NCBI RefSeq assembly: GCF_037975245.1
Contig: NC_092569.1
Coordinates: 25,867,168-25,931,167, forward strand
Direction of reading: 5' to 3'
Length of the DNA: 64,000 nucleotides
Origin: Apostichopus japonicus
Taxonomy: Eukaryota; Echinodermata; Holothuroidea; Aspidochirotida; Stichopodidae
This document shows, piece after piece, positions 23,857 to 36,650 of the stretch; positions within the stretch are counted from its first letter, which is position 1; the number at the start of each line of letters is the position of its first letter. The notes beneath the pieces are model-generated. The model did not search any database. It worked only from the letters and a program-made list of their open reading frames with translations, and was not told the origin of the DNA. Made by a program: the position numbers and the translations under genes.

Positions 23857-26800
23857 ATGGAATCCCGAAGTTTGAAGCAGACGCTTGCAATATTCTTCTG
23901 GATGGCAACTTTTCTATTTTTGCAGTCAACGGTAAGTCCTGGATCTTTGAAATCTTCTTTAATGTCAATTAATATCATGTGGGAGATAGACGATTTTACA
24001 AATTGATAAGTGTGATATATATATTGATTAACAGGGTATAATTTAAGAAAACAATTATCATGTGATCAAACTTAGACGAATGCTGACTGAGGTCTAACGT
24101 TAATCGTTCACAGAATTACCATATTAATTGAATTACTCAGACTCTTATTGATTCTTAGAACTGTTTGTTTAAAAGTCACATATGATGATATCTTGCAAAG
24201 AAATTGAGGTCTTGTGGATGACAAACTATTGCTTATTGTCATATCAAGAATGAACATTTTCCTGATATCTCCATATATAAATAACATTGTATTTGTGTAT
24301 AGAGTTAACGGAGTATTAGGAAACGCAAGCTATTATTTCAATAGAAACAAACACTGTACAATAAATTATAAAACCTTATAATACAATTTAGTTTAATAGA
24401 CGAAATTAACTTTCAGGTGAACAATATCAACAGATTTTGTTTAAAAAAAAATATGCTAACGTTTAACTTGCTATCGCGTGACAATTGATTTAGTTTTGTG
24501 AAACATTATCCGAATTATTATACAAATTAAATTGATCTTTGGACAATACTTTGCCAAACCTGATGAGTATTTCCCAAATCAATTCAGTAATTTTTCAAAC
24601 TTACCTCCATTTGCTTACCTCTCTCGTGACTTCAAATATGATCTAAAATATATGAATTACATGCAAAGCATATAAGAAATGTTAAAATTTTTGAGATTTT
24701 GGATCATTGATTAATATAAAATCTGAATAATTCACCTTACGTACTGCATTATTGTGGAATTTTCGTGCCGAAACGTTGAAACAAAAACAAATAAAAAAGG
24801 AACTCGAAAATCTGCTTCAAGTGTACATAAACCTTGCAATTCATTTGAAAATTTGAAAATATATACACATCTTTACGAATCAGAATTCAATATACATTAG
24901 ATGTCTTTAAATTTACGTCTTTATAAAATGAACCTTCAAATGAATACAGTTGATGTTGTTTTCGTTTTCATTCAATATATGTATACCATTAATATCGCTA
25001 CATTAATTAACACTATTATGATACTCATAGGTAGACGGAGTAAAGTTTAATAATTAAAGTCGTCGTCTTCGATCAAAGTAATAGTCAAGACTCTTTTCAA
25101 TTCGAACTAAATTGCTCGAATCTTGACAACAAATTTCTCGGCATTATTGTGAAAGAGAATCCCGTAACTCACGAATCCCGGATATATGTAAACAATATTC
25201 ACAAACCGAATAATTTCTCAATTTATTATTAGGTGTTATATTTATTAACTAATTCTATTTGTTTATTAGTTCATTTTTCTGAGATTTATAGATCTATAGG
25301 ACTCATGCCGGCCCTTAATTTTTTGATATGAAATATTTCTTTTCCATTCTTTCTTCTAACATGTTAGCGAAAATTTGATTTATAACAGTTTTGCCTTCCA
25401 ATACTAATCAAAATTACGATAGCCATACTCAAATGAAATTGTTTGTTGGCTCTTTTTTAATTCAATAATTTTTGTTAGGTCTTAATTCAATAATTTTTGT
25501 TAGGTCTTAATTCAATAATTTTTGTTTTTAAATGTTACAAGATTTTCTGTCACAACTGAAATAAACTTAACGAGCGTACTTCTTCAATCCAAGAAGAACT
25601 TCATTAAACGGTGACACAAACCCAAACTTCTACTATACGCATATGTGATACAAATCTGTATGATGCAGCTAACACTAAGAAACAAACGTTTTACGTTTTG
25701 GAGATATCCTTCTTAAAAGTTGTGTCAACATATTTTCAGGGTACAATGTTAACATCGTTGAAACTGAAAACACGTCACATTAGGCCTACATAAATAGCAC
25801 ATTCGTAAGGAGCTTCAATATGCTAGTTTCAGTATGTCAAAAAACATCTACATTTTGGAAAATAAGTATTGTAACAAATAAATAAAACAATTAGAGGACA
25901 AGTAGCTGAATGATATCATATTAAAACTTATGCTAGTGTTCAACGTTATCTGTGAAGAAGTATTAGACATATGATAACTTACAAATTGAGTTACAAATTG
26001 GGTTTTTGTTATTTGTTTGAGGAAGCTGTTCATTACAATTATGTATATCTCTTTCTAAACCAACGATGGTGGTTGGTATTGTTTCTCTTTAAATGTCAAT
26101 ATCAATTGTTCTAGTCTTCAGTCAATGAATGAAAATTAGACTTATGATAATTTAAAACTTGACTTATTTACAATGTCTATCTCTTATTAGACCAATGGTG
26201 GTTGTTGGTTTTTGTTTCTCTTGTAGTAATGTCAACTATTACTTAGTAAAACGGATTACATATATCAAAGTCACTTCAAAATCACAAGTATGACATATAT
26301 TATTATCACAGAATAATACGCTCTCGGTATTTTATAGGTTAAATATTCATTATCATCTTTTTAATTTTTCGTTTAAAGAGCGTTGAAAGTTGTACCATAT
26401 AAAGGTTTTCTTTTTTCAATTTTTTGTTTATGTTTCCTTTGTTTTGCATTCTTTTCTACAGTTTTTTGTGCTCCTCGTTATTTTAAAAGATTACGGTACG
26501 TTTACTGAAACTAACAAAACGTGCATAATTGTAATCGAAATTGAATTTGAAATTGATTTTTATCAGTCTATCAATTATTTTACTGCTAATTTTTCATTTT
26601 TTTTTTTTTTTTTATTCATTTTGTTTGCACATACACATTCTTCAGAGACTTAGATTTGACATAAAACAGAAGATTATAATCGTACAGATTAAACTATTTT
26701 GATTTAAAATTGTCCAGGAAAGTGGTGTTGTTTCATTTGTTACAACTAATTTGGCTATCTCCATGTTTTTTTAGTTTGCCCAACAAGACGACACCTATGA

Positions 26801-27871
26801 GACCACCAAACAACATTCAGGTAAGAAGCAACCTTAATTAATCTTAATAGAAAATCTTAAGTGAAGGTTTCAATAAACCTGATAGCAACCGAGCTCCACC
26901 AACTATATCAACGATTCATCTTGGAAACTTGCTATTTTATTTCTTATATAAATTGCCAGTGTCAGAAATGAATTCACTAACAAACATGAAAATAATTACT
27001 GATTTTGTTTATTCACAGTAAAATTTAAGAGAAACCATGTATTATAAATTGCAGATGAAAATAGTTTCTTCAATATTCAGCTATTTGTTGTACTTAAAGT
27101 TTATCCCCTATAATTTATCAATTTAAGAAATAAAACATCAAAACAATGTTTCAATGCTTTCAAAGCTTTAAAATCTGGTATAATTAATACAAATATGTTT
27201 TTCGCTAGAGAGAGAAATCCAAATGCAACATGAAAAGAAATTTTTGAAAAATGTTGGCAAGTTACTGGATTTTTAATAAGCTTTTATTTTGTGTTGAACA
27301 AAGCATCTACTCTTCTTGGGGGAAAAATCGTTAACTCAATTTTACAAAGTATCTTGACTACTTATGAACCATAAAACTCAGCTGCACGTATTGTAACTCA
27401 TTCTCATAAGCATTGTCATATCCACCCTGTCTTAAAAAACTTGCACTGGCTACCTGTAAAATATCGTATTATGTATAAAATTCTCCTTATTGTTTATAAA
27501 TCACTTAAAGGACATGGTCCAATGTATATTTCTGACTTATTACATATTTATGTCCCCTCTCGTAATCTAAGATCTAGCTCTCATGTTTTATTATCTGAAA
27601 TGAAGTCCAAACATTTTTGGGGGATAGGTCATTTATTGTTTCTGCCCCTCGCTTATGGAACCAACTTCCCTTAAAAATCAGAAAAACATCTACTCTCTCT
27701 AACTTTAAGAAGAGCATAAAATCCCACTTAATGAGAAAAGCTTTCATATGATCTTATACCATTAAGTTTTTCTTCTGTCATTGTTTTGTAGTTTTCTGTA
27801 TTATTTGTATCATTTCTCATTGTCATTTGCGCCATGAACATTCTTTGAGTGGTGTGTGCGCATTATAAGTC

Positions 27872-27909
<38 letters not shown>

Positions 27910-30900
27910 AATCTTATTTTTCTTTTTCAAGATTCTTCGTTTTTCTTCTACCAACAAACTGAACTTCCCAGAGATTGTAAGGACGTTCGAGACCAATGTG
28001 ATTCAAATAATTCCAGTGGTATTTATTTGATTAAACCTGAGACTTGTGCAGAACCATTCGAAGTACTTTGTGACAATTCTAAAGATGCTGGAGGTTGGAC
28101 GGTATGTAATAAATTATGATGCAAAGTAACTTGTTTTCTACTTTAACTTTATATTTGTGATGTATCTTAGCGTAGTATCGTCATATTCTTAAGTACAGTG
28201 TGGAATACTTTTATTCACCTCCGACACAAACCAACCACTGTCTGCTGTAAAGATAGTTATAAGCTGGTAGAATAACCATCCAAAAAGTTGAACAAAACTA
28301 ACTACTAGCCAAAGTATCTAACAAAACGGTCGTTTCGTAAAAGATTGTAATTAAGTTTGGTTTTCTCTTTTAGGTTGCTTGAAATACTAATCTTCTTTCG
28401 ATCAGTATTTCATTATATGAATTTTAAGAAGCCTGAGCACTAAAATGTGCAGGAAAGCTATATGATATGCAAATATATTTGAGAAGAATAAAAATGCTTG
28501 AAAATGAAAGACGTTATTATGAATTTAATTTACAGGTCATTCAACGTCGATTTGATAATGAATCGGTGGAGTTTAGTCGTGACTGGGAGAGCTACAAAAA
28601 GGGCTTCGGCTTCTTCTCTCACGAATTCTACCTTGGCAATGAGAAATTAACCTACTTGACAAATCAAAACAAATACGAACTGATGTTTGAGATAACGACG
28701 GTCAATGGTTCCACATTCAAAATGTCCTACATGAATTTCCGTGTCGGGGATGAGTTTAGCAACTACAAGTTAGTCAGTCTTGAAAGGAACTCCGGAACGA
28801 TATTCCAAGTCACTCGTAAGTACAACGTGTTATAGTATCATATTATCTTTCTGAGTAAGGATTGATTATCCTAGCTTAGGAAAATTAAATTTCACATATA
28901 TGAAACCAAAAAATTAGAACCATGGAATTTTTGGTGTATATATTTTAAATACATTTTTCATGCGTATCAGAAATATAATACTCAGGCAGACAACGACCAG
29001 GTAGGAAAGCCCGCAAGAGCTTATGGATTACAACATTCTCGTCGGGTGGCTTCCAATTCAAAATTGTAACTCAAATTTGGAATCTTTTCAATTTAGAAAG
29101 TCAATATCAGATGGTAAAACCGTAGATTTGTCTTGGATGAAACACGACCGGCCGGGGCTCGAGTCCCGAACCTCACGATTACTAAGCAGCATTGCCTTAA
29201 CATGGCACTGCCTTAATACACTCAGCCAGCACCGGTACATAAATATGCGACAGATTCGACTTTAAAGGGCTGTGAGAAGGGGGTATGATAGAACTTAGAC
29301 GCATTTGGTACCACTTTTTCTTGATACCATTTTTTTCATCTCAGTAACGGTCGCTTTGTTAATTATTTCATTCAATTGCCTACTTCCAGATTTCACTGAT
29401 TGCCAAGATGCGTTTACCTCTGGTTTTACTGATAATGGGATCTACAAGATAAAGCCGAACGACTGGTCCGGATCAGCTTTCAATGTTTATAGTAATATGA
29501 CAGATGGAGGAGGTTGGACTGTAAGTATTTAACAGTGACTGTTATACTTAAGTGGTCAAAAAACAGTCGTTGTTGCTGTTTTCAATTTTTATAGACTTTG
29601 GGATGATGCATACATTGTCCATTGTCAGTAAATTACTTCTCGTTTGTCATTTCACTTTTAACAATAATATGCCCTCTACTTATTTCAGATCTGTTAAACG
29701 GGAAATGTAGTTTCTTCGTCATCAGGTTTCAATTTCACAGCAGGGATATAACCTTTCTGGAAGTTTTAGCTAGAAACTATTATTTTGCCTTGTAAAGCTA
29801 GCTTTCAGTTAGTCAAAACAAATGTCAATGCGAGGAAGTTCATATAACTGCCCCCGCTTACATCGGTAGGTAGGTAGTAGTAGAAACGTCCACACAATAT
29901 TTCAACAAACAATACAACTGATTTTCATCAATACTATCACTGCAAAGATCTTATTCTTACTTGCAGCTTACTGTTCATTTTTCTTTCACAATGTTAAACC
30001 TGTTGTCACTCTTACTGTGTTAGACTGAGACCATCGTCAAAACTGTATCATACTCACTGCCATTATGAATACTTCTTGAACTTACCAGGTCTTCCAGCGA
30101 CGTGTTGATGGAAGTGTTGATTTCTATCGCGACTGGGACAGCTATAAAGAAGGCTTTGGAAATTTAAGCTCCGAATTTTGGCTTGGAAACGAGCAGTTGC
30201 ATTACTTAACGAAACAAAACAGATATGAAATTAGAATTGATGTGGTGAACAGAGATGGCGCTCCATACTATGCCAAGTTTGATAATTTCCGCACAAATGA
30301 TGAGACGGACAACTATCGCTTATCTCAACTTGGAACCTACAGCGGAACGGCTGGTGTGTATACATCTGATTATTATTTCGCTATCCTTTACAAATATATT
30401 TCTAGCCATTGATTTATATTAAAACAATAATTTAACATGTTTTCATGATGAGTTTCACGTTTGCTTGATTGTCCCGAAAAAGATAAAAGCATAATTTAAA
30501 AATTCAAACAATTGAAACAATTGAAAGTGAAAATAGCTTAAAACACCCGATTCACACAGAGGTTACAGTTACTACTGTTAATCTTATAGGTTAGTACCAA
30601 AGTAAAGAAATGGAACATGCTGATAAATCGGTAGTATGTGCAACCAGGATTACAGTTAGAACCGAAGAATTGCAGGCAACCTTCTAACCATACTTGATGC
30701 ATTCGTTGGGTTCACGCATATCCTCAATTCTTACTGTAATCCTAACAACACATGGTACCAATTTATCAGCACGGTCCAGTTTTCACTGTGGTATAATACT
30801 TTACATGTAGTAACTGTGTGTATTTGTTGCTTAAAATTATAATTTTAACACTGAATTGTTGTTAATACATAGTATGTATTATGTAAGTGGTATATCCTTT

Positions 30901-32330
30901 GAGGGATATTTCGTTTAATTAACAAGGCAATAGAAAACAAATTAATAGCAAACATCATCAACATGAAAAGGTATGTTACTTTACACCGAAACAACAAACC
31001 AATGCAACTAATCTACAACATAAACCTGACTAATTTCCAAATAATTCCTCATATCCTGTATTGTCATAAGCACCGCAGCAAATTGTGGAAATCTTTGTTT
31101 GCTTGAAATAAGTGGTTATAATTGCCTCAACCCACACTAGTTTTACTAAGTATATTCTTCATTAAAATCGAAAAGAATGATTAGAATGTACATTTATTCT
31201 TAAATGAAACTTTGGAAATTAGCATAGCATTTTTTAGCTTTACCGGCATACGAACCAGGGGCTCATGGTTACAGGAATTGAATCCCTTTCCAACCGAAGC
31301 TTTCTTAAGTTTGTTCATTTAAATTGTTTATAATTCTCCTGTAAGTTTCTGTTTTCGTGGACTTGTGATAACAAAATGGAATTATACAATCATTACGACA
31401 GTGGGCAAATCATACACATTTTCTTAAACCTATCAAGTTTTCACACGGTGATTCTGGTTAATATAAGATATTGGCCTCTTTTCTCGGGGTAATACTGAAT
31501 AAGTAGATTTGCTGAGAAGAAATCAATAACATGAAGTAGATTTCTACATTATTCTTTCAAAATTGATACCAAATATTTAGTTAAGAAAAGTTATACTTAC
31601 CTGAATATATCTTTGTTACACTTGAAATCATTTAAATTATTTCAATAGAACCATGAGCTAAATTGAAAAAGAGTATAACACTTGGAATAAACATAACAGT
31701 CTAGGGGAACCTTATAGAAGGTATTAACCTCTGTCCTCGTGGTAATAATATTCAATGTTTTAATAAGATTGATCAGAAGAAATAGAACATCAATTAGATG
31801 TCAATTGATTCCACTATAGCTAATAGAGATTACAAAAGTGCAATTACAAATTTGCAAAAGATCAAGCAATGTTTCTGTAATGTTATACGGCTCTCAACCC
31901 AAACATTTAAGATATGTTGGTGGATATTTGGAGATAGTTCAAAAGCTTAAAGGCAAACTGACTTGATATTTGACAATGTCTAGATTTTTTTTTTGATGGG
32001 AACCTAAACGGTCTCGTTCACATTTATCACTTATTGCTCTCAATTCTGTTTATTTTGACAGACGAGAGAAGCAACCCTGATGGCAAGTTTCTGCGTTATC
32101 ACCTCAACCACCAGTTCAGTACGTACGACCGTGACAACGATGCTTATAGCAGTAACTGTGCCGTCAGTTATCGCGGTGCCTGGTGGTACGACAATTGCTA
32201 TTATTCCAATTTCAATGGTGACTACCACGCAGCGTCTGGCAGTTATAGTAGTCTTTATATGTATTATATACCAGGATACGATTACAACATGAAATTCACG
32301 GAAATGAAAATTCGTCCATTCAGAGCTTAG
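23857..32330 (+). CDS. FREP-2: secreted protein with one truncated and one complete fibrinogen domain
   Basis: Seven exons join in phase: 23857-23931 (25-aa signal peptide), 26775-26820, 27932-28101, 28536-28815, 29390-29520, 30089-30353 and 32062-32330, giving 411 aa. Residues about 55-190 are the first two thirds of an FReD (CKDV...GGWT, then VIQRRFDNESVEF and EFYLGNEKLTYLTN). This copy lacks the exon for the calcium site and binding pocket. Residues 191-411 form a full-length FReD (DCQDA, MTDGGGWT, FQRRVDGSVDF, EFWLGN, DRDNDAYSSNCA, terminal EMKIRPF). In the second domain the Cys normally paired with Cys195 is Ser225. The extra pair of exons (170 + 280 bp) is phase 1 on both sides, so skipping it gives a standard single-FReD protein. 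There is no EGF module. Secretion and glycan recognition are inferred from the family. Confidence 0.9.
25447..25527. repeat. 25-bp tandem repeat, about 3 copies
   Basis: Units of ttaattcaataatttttgtt plus aggtc repeat in FREP-2 intron 1. Confidence 0.85.
27372..27907 (+). mobile_element. LINE 3' fragment (L2/CR1-like reverse transcriptase C-terminus) with (ATT)n tail
   Basis: The translation contains the hallmark C-terminal segment of L2/CR1-type ORF2: SAARIVTHSHKH, LHWLPVKYRI, YKSLKGHGP, then after a one-base frameshift in a G-run near 27619, APRLWNQLPLKIR and SHLMRKAF. A stop at about 27750 is followed by a short 3' UTR and an ATT microsatellite tail at about 27868-27907, as expected for this clade. 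It is 5'-truncated and dead. It lies in FREP-2 intron 2 and its tail ends only about 25 bp before the splice acceptor of exon 3. Confidence 0.85.
29141..29238 (-). mobile_element. tRNA-like SINE fragment
   Basis: On the minus strand an A-box-like TGGCTGAGTGTA (29217-29228) precedes a B-box-like GGGACTCGAGCCCC. This is the arrangement of a tRNA-derived polymerase III promoter, but spacing and pairing do not make a functional tRNA. It sits in FREP-2 intron 4, where the third exon of the truncated fibrinogen domain would be expected. Confidence 0.45.
30553..30820. mobile_element. Palindromic MITE or foldback element, copy 2
   Basis: The ends are CACACAG (30553) and CTGTGTG (ending 30820), with long imperfect arms. 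GTATGTGCAACCAGGATTAC on the left mirrors GTAATCCTAACAACACATGG on the right. It is the same family as 5957-6240. It lies in the last intron of FREP-2 and has no coding capacity. Confidence 0.75.
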
Positions 32331-32563
32331 ATAGCATTCAGATGCTTCTCCCACACGAAACGAACTGTATACAGAAATCCTTTCCGATGAATATGCACGT
32401 GTTTTTGGATGAAACCTTTTGAATATATTCGTCTAAGCTATTGCAGTAATGTTAACGGATTTAGTCATTCAATTATGTAGATTATTCTAGTGATTAAATC
32501 ACAGTGCTATAGTGTATCTATAAGGTACTATTGACAAAGAAACTAATTAACTTGTGACGTTGA

Positions 32564-32569
32564 AATAAA
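32564..32569 (+). other. Polyadenylation signal AATAAA of FREP-2
   Basis: A canonical AATAAA occurs about 235 bp after the FREP-2 stop codon. It is followed by a T/GT-rich stretch (tttattgggttttgtatttg) consistent with a downstream element. Confidence 0.6.
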
Positions 32570-32599
32570 GTGACAGAATTCCTGATGGATTGAAATCTT

Positions 32600-34779
32600 T
32601 GTTGAAGTACTTTATTGGGTTTTGTATTTGTTTTAGAGGGCCAAGATTCCCCAACAACATTATCTCTAACATTTTGGTCATTGTTTCAGATGCTTCAAGC
32701 AACTCTCCAGAAACAATTGTGCTTCATTAGTATGTCATCTTAAAGCGGCTATTGCTTTCAGTTTTACATTTTCACAAACTACATTAATGAAGTAATGCAC
32801 ATTCGCTCGTTACATATAATGGTACGCGCACGGTAGTGAATAACCATATAAAAAAGGCCTACCGGGGTTAAAAATAAGGAACTAAATTTAAAACTAATTT
32901 GAAAATTTATTCCGTTTACCAATAAAGCATTTAAAGAGACATGTATCAACCAAAATGACAAGCAAAACATGAAGTTAAACTAATACGGTTAGATAAAACA
33001 ATCTGAAGTAGCTTTTTGACTCTTTTTTCGGTCCGTTTTAATGTTACAATACGAATAGGTAGACAATACAGTTTAACATGTTATCCACCAAACTAGACCG
33101 ACAACTTCTCTCTTGCTTTTTTGAAACTGGAGATTCATTAATTACATCCCTAACATTTAGCGAGCTAGGATTTTTTTTAATATATTCACAGTTCGTCGGA
33201 TTTTTATTCTCCGTAATTTATTACTTAAATATTTATATATCTTGTGCCAAAAATAACAGTTTTGAATATTTAAGTTATCATCATGGATCCATAGGAAAGA
33301 CACGCTAAGACAGAAGAATACGGAATTCCCCGTCTTGCGCAACCTACGGCATCGTCTTATAGGTACGATATACTAATACTATGTATGTTAAGCCACAAGG
33401 ATGCCCTTCTCGCTTCCCCCTTCCTTCCGTCAAAGGAAAAAAAGAAGAAACATGTCGTTTTGTTCGCCTCTCATGATGAAATTTGTTAATCACCTGAATC
33501 ATTTTCCTTCTTATGAATATACACAACAATTGGGGTTGATAATACCATGAGGTCTGACTGTTGGTAAATAAATACAAAATGCCTAAATTCAAATTGTTTA
33601 CAAAACACACTTCAGCACCGTGACAATGTTTAAGAACTCAATGTTGCGCTTTCGAAACAGTTGTACCACGAGCATACTCAGTTCATATGTGAATAACTCT
33701 TATCGATAACACGATTAATCGCTTATGATCACTATTGTGTCCATGAATTTTCTGGTCTTGCATATCTAAATAAAATCCGTCTTTATTAAATAGGGCATTC
33801 TTCTCATTCTTCATCGACCATTATTCATCGCTGCTTCATACCACAGATTTTAAATTGTTTATAGAAAACGATAAAAGTGGACCACATATCCACCCCGTTC
33901 CCAATTAGTGACCCCATTACTCATCCTCCACCCTACCCCCAACCTTCCTTCAATCTTGAAGGCCAATAAAATATCAATAAAACCGTGAAATAATATAGCA
34001 CAGGGAAGAATTAAAATAAAGCTATTCGTAATATATCTCTTAAATAAAATTAAACAGCATGTGTTTAAATTACTCAGGCTTCAGTGCCCATTTATCACAA
34101 CATGAATTCAAATACAAAGTAACTTGTATGATATCATACTCCTGTGGGAAGACTAGACAGATAAAACTGAAATTTATATTGATAAGGGTATTCACTCTTC
34201 TAACTATTCATCTAATAGCTCTGAAACTTGTAATTAGCTCTTCAGAAGCTTCAATATGATTTATTACAGGTGATTATAATATCACGTATCATATACATGT
34301 TTGTATGTATAATGACAAACAGTGAAGAATCAAGCACTGATGGTAATTGCATTGTTTTGTAATATCGTGATTACGCGCACAGCCAACTGTTTCAGTGTCC
34401 TTCCTGCCAAATATGTGTACAAGGTACATTTTTTTTCAACAAACACTTGTCTACTTCAGGAAGCGGGGACAATCAGTGCCAATATACATTAAAGAGTAAG
34501 CGTAGCTTTTGTTGGCGATCTACTGAGAAAACTATAAACATTTGTTTAATTTTGCTACATTTACAGTAATTATTTAAATTTTTAAACTGATTTGGTATTA
34601 ATCGCAAAAGCACAATTACACAAAAAATAAATATCTAATTTGCAAAATACAATATCAATTAATGTTACACCATTCATGCATGATAGGCGTGTGCCCTATA
34701 GCTAGTATCACTTATCTGGAACCATTCTAGATACTATATGTCTGAGACACTAGTTCAAAGGTAGGTTGTCTCCGTATAT
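32600..34779. other. Intergenic, nothing recognised
   Basis: AT-rich sequence without recognisable coding, RNA or transposon features. A pyrimidine-rich stretch occurs at 33410-33435 and a C-rich one at about 33893-33950. Confidence 0.5.
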
Positions 34780-35560
34780 TCAAACAAGGGGAGATTCCAC
34801 CCTCAAAATTTCACTTTTCTTATATGATAGGAAACAACTACACACTATTTTAACTACGAATTCTGTCCTCGAATTCAAATTTCCCCAGACATTTTCAACA
34901 TTGTATGCTACAACCAAACTTTTACCACAGGTTAGAAAAAACTATGTCATTCTCTCTATTTTGTGTTTCCTCACACAAGTGTAGAAGTCTGTCTAAGAAT
35001 ACCCCGGCATTTGGTGTTTGCTCCATGCCAGCCTACAATCACTATTCCTGTTTTGGCGTAGGAAACTATCACTATATAAGGCAAAGTTACGACAGTGTAT
35101 CTAGCTGATATTTACCAAAACATCTTTGAAGACCTGACAGAAATGTGAACATCTCAAGTTTCTCAAGAAACTATACTCCAACTGTACTGCTTACGTAAGC
35201 AGAGAAAGCTCTATGAACTTTTCAGTGTGGAGTGTGTTAGACCCGTCCTTAAATTCTGATAATGGAGAAAGTACTAGTTGTTCACACTTTAATGTACAGT
35301 TTTCCAATTTGCTCTGTAAATCAGCTTTGAGTGTGTTCAACCTTTCAACAATGACACTCTCGTTAACTTTCAGCGTACTAATTTTGCAAGGATCAAGTTC
35401 TCTGGAAATCTTTTCTAATGTGCTACAGGTTCTTCACTGAAGGTACTTTTTTCCTCAGTTGTTCTAGCAATCAGATGACTGCACATAATATTGTGAGGAA
35501 ATAAGGAATCAAAATGCCTTCTGACTTACGGATTTCAGTCTCGAATAACTCATCTTCAAT
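34780..35560 (-). pseudogene. Degraded coding remnant: coiled coil plus propeller-like segments (TRIM/NHL-like?)
   Basis: Minus-strand reading gives a series of protein-like segments broken by stops and frame changes. At about 35560-35510: IRNIEDELFETEIRK. At 35433-35191, 80 open codons with a helical pattern (ESVIVERLNTLKADLQSKLE). At about 35110-34980, with overlapping frames: SYAKTGIVIVGWHG. At 35026-34780, FLDRLLHLCEETQNREND, then a one-base frame change to SLVVAYNVENVWGNLNS and a stop. The order coiled coil then short beta-rich repeats recalls invertebrate TRIM/B-box proteins with a C-terminal propeller, but no B-box or RING is visible, so the identification is tentative. No splice model removed all the breaks. 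Confidence 0.3.
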
Positions 35561-35699
35561 GTTCCTGATTCTCGGATATGTCTTTGTTTACGATCTTGTC
35601 GATATAATAGCATATAGTATTACACGCGAATCCCTGCTTCTTTAATTGGAGATGAGGAAAAGCATGCTGAAATGGCAGACATTGTCCAATCTTAAGTTG

Positions 35700-35750
35700 A
35701 TTGGATGTTTGAGCGACATACGTCATTTCACAATACCTGAGCTTTATAAG
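35700..35750 (+). promoter_or_regulatory. FREP-3 promoter relic
   Basis: ATTGG (35700-35704, within TTGATTGGATG), ACGTCATT (35720-35727) and TTTATAAG (35743-35750) occur in the same order as upstream of FREP-1. The leader from about 35852 to the ATG also aligns with the FREP-1 leader. Confidence 0.5.
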
Positions 35751-36206
35751 GCTGTTTTAATAATAATAATAATAGCGCGATTGATAGTCAATACGTCGGA
35801 TTAGTTTAAGCTGGTACAAAGAGCATGTAGCTTCGAATGTTTGATAGTCGAGAGAATTTATTGAAGTATGTTTAAATCAAGTTATTCCTTTCTCTGTGTT
35901 GCTGAAATCCCTACAAGGAAGGGAAAAATGAAGATTTATAAAGCTTCGATAATCATAAGATTGGTTTCAAATCTTGCATCTGTTATGCTATCGACAGGTA
36001 AGCATCTTTTGGAATCAAAAAAGTGACTGTGTAATTGAATAATGTTACAATATTTTCATACTTTAGCCTTATCTTATTTAGCTGCATGTTCAATTACAAA
36101 AAAAAAATGATCTGCAGCTATTATGTTTTTTCATATCTGAAATGAAATATATGCTTCTCTGTAACTTATTGCGACTTAGATTAATAACATGCAGACTACT
36201 TCTTCT

Positions 36207-36650
36207 TCAGCCGTTGTCGATCCACTGCTGGATGAAGGCCTCAGCATGATATCTCCAACTCTCTCTCTCCCTTGCATGTGTGTACCAATTGGTTTCATTC
36301 CAGAATTTCTGTATTTCATCTCTCCATCTCTTTCTTTGCCTGCCTCTGTTCCTTTTCCCGTCAAGCGGTGTCCATACAGTGGTTAGCGTGCTCCATCTTC
36401 CATCTCCCCTTCTAGTGACATGGCCGGCCCATGTCCATTTACGATGTTTGATTACTTCCATTATATCCTGTACCTTTGTCTGTTCCCTTATCCACTGATT
36501 GGTTTTGTGATTTTTGAATGTTATGTTAAGCATACTCCTCTCCATGTTATGTTGTGCGGCTGCTAACTTTCTTTCCATTTTAATTGTTAGTGTCCATATT
36601 TCTGATCCATATGTCATTGATGGGAGAATGCATTGGTCATACTTTCCTCT
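36207..36650 (-). mobile_element. LINE fragment: non-LTR reverse transcriptase C-terminal region
   Basis: A minus-strand frame of 136 codons, extended a few codons upstream by YDQCILPS, contains MTYGSEIWTLT, KWTWAGHVTRR, DGKRNRGRQRKRWRDEI and ESWRYHAEAF. This is the conserved tail of many animal endonuclease/reverse-transcriptase LINEs (RTE or related; clade uncertain). It is open to the stop at 36207 but lacks the polymerase and endonuclease, so it is a 5'-truncated insertion inside FREP-3 intron 1. Confidence 0.85.

Noticed and set aside
32040-32354. Val/Ile/Thr-rich frames overlapping the last FREP-2 exon
   Set aside because: Antisense and out-of-frame shadows of the conserved fibrinogen exon.
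36189-36498. Plus-strand frames at 36189-36498
   Set aside because: Shadows of the minus-strand LINE reverse transcriptase fragment.
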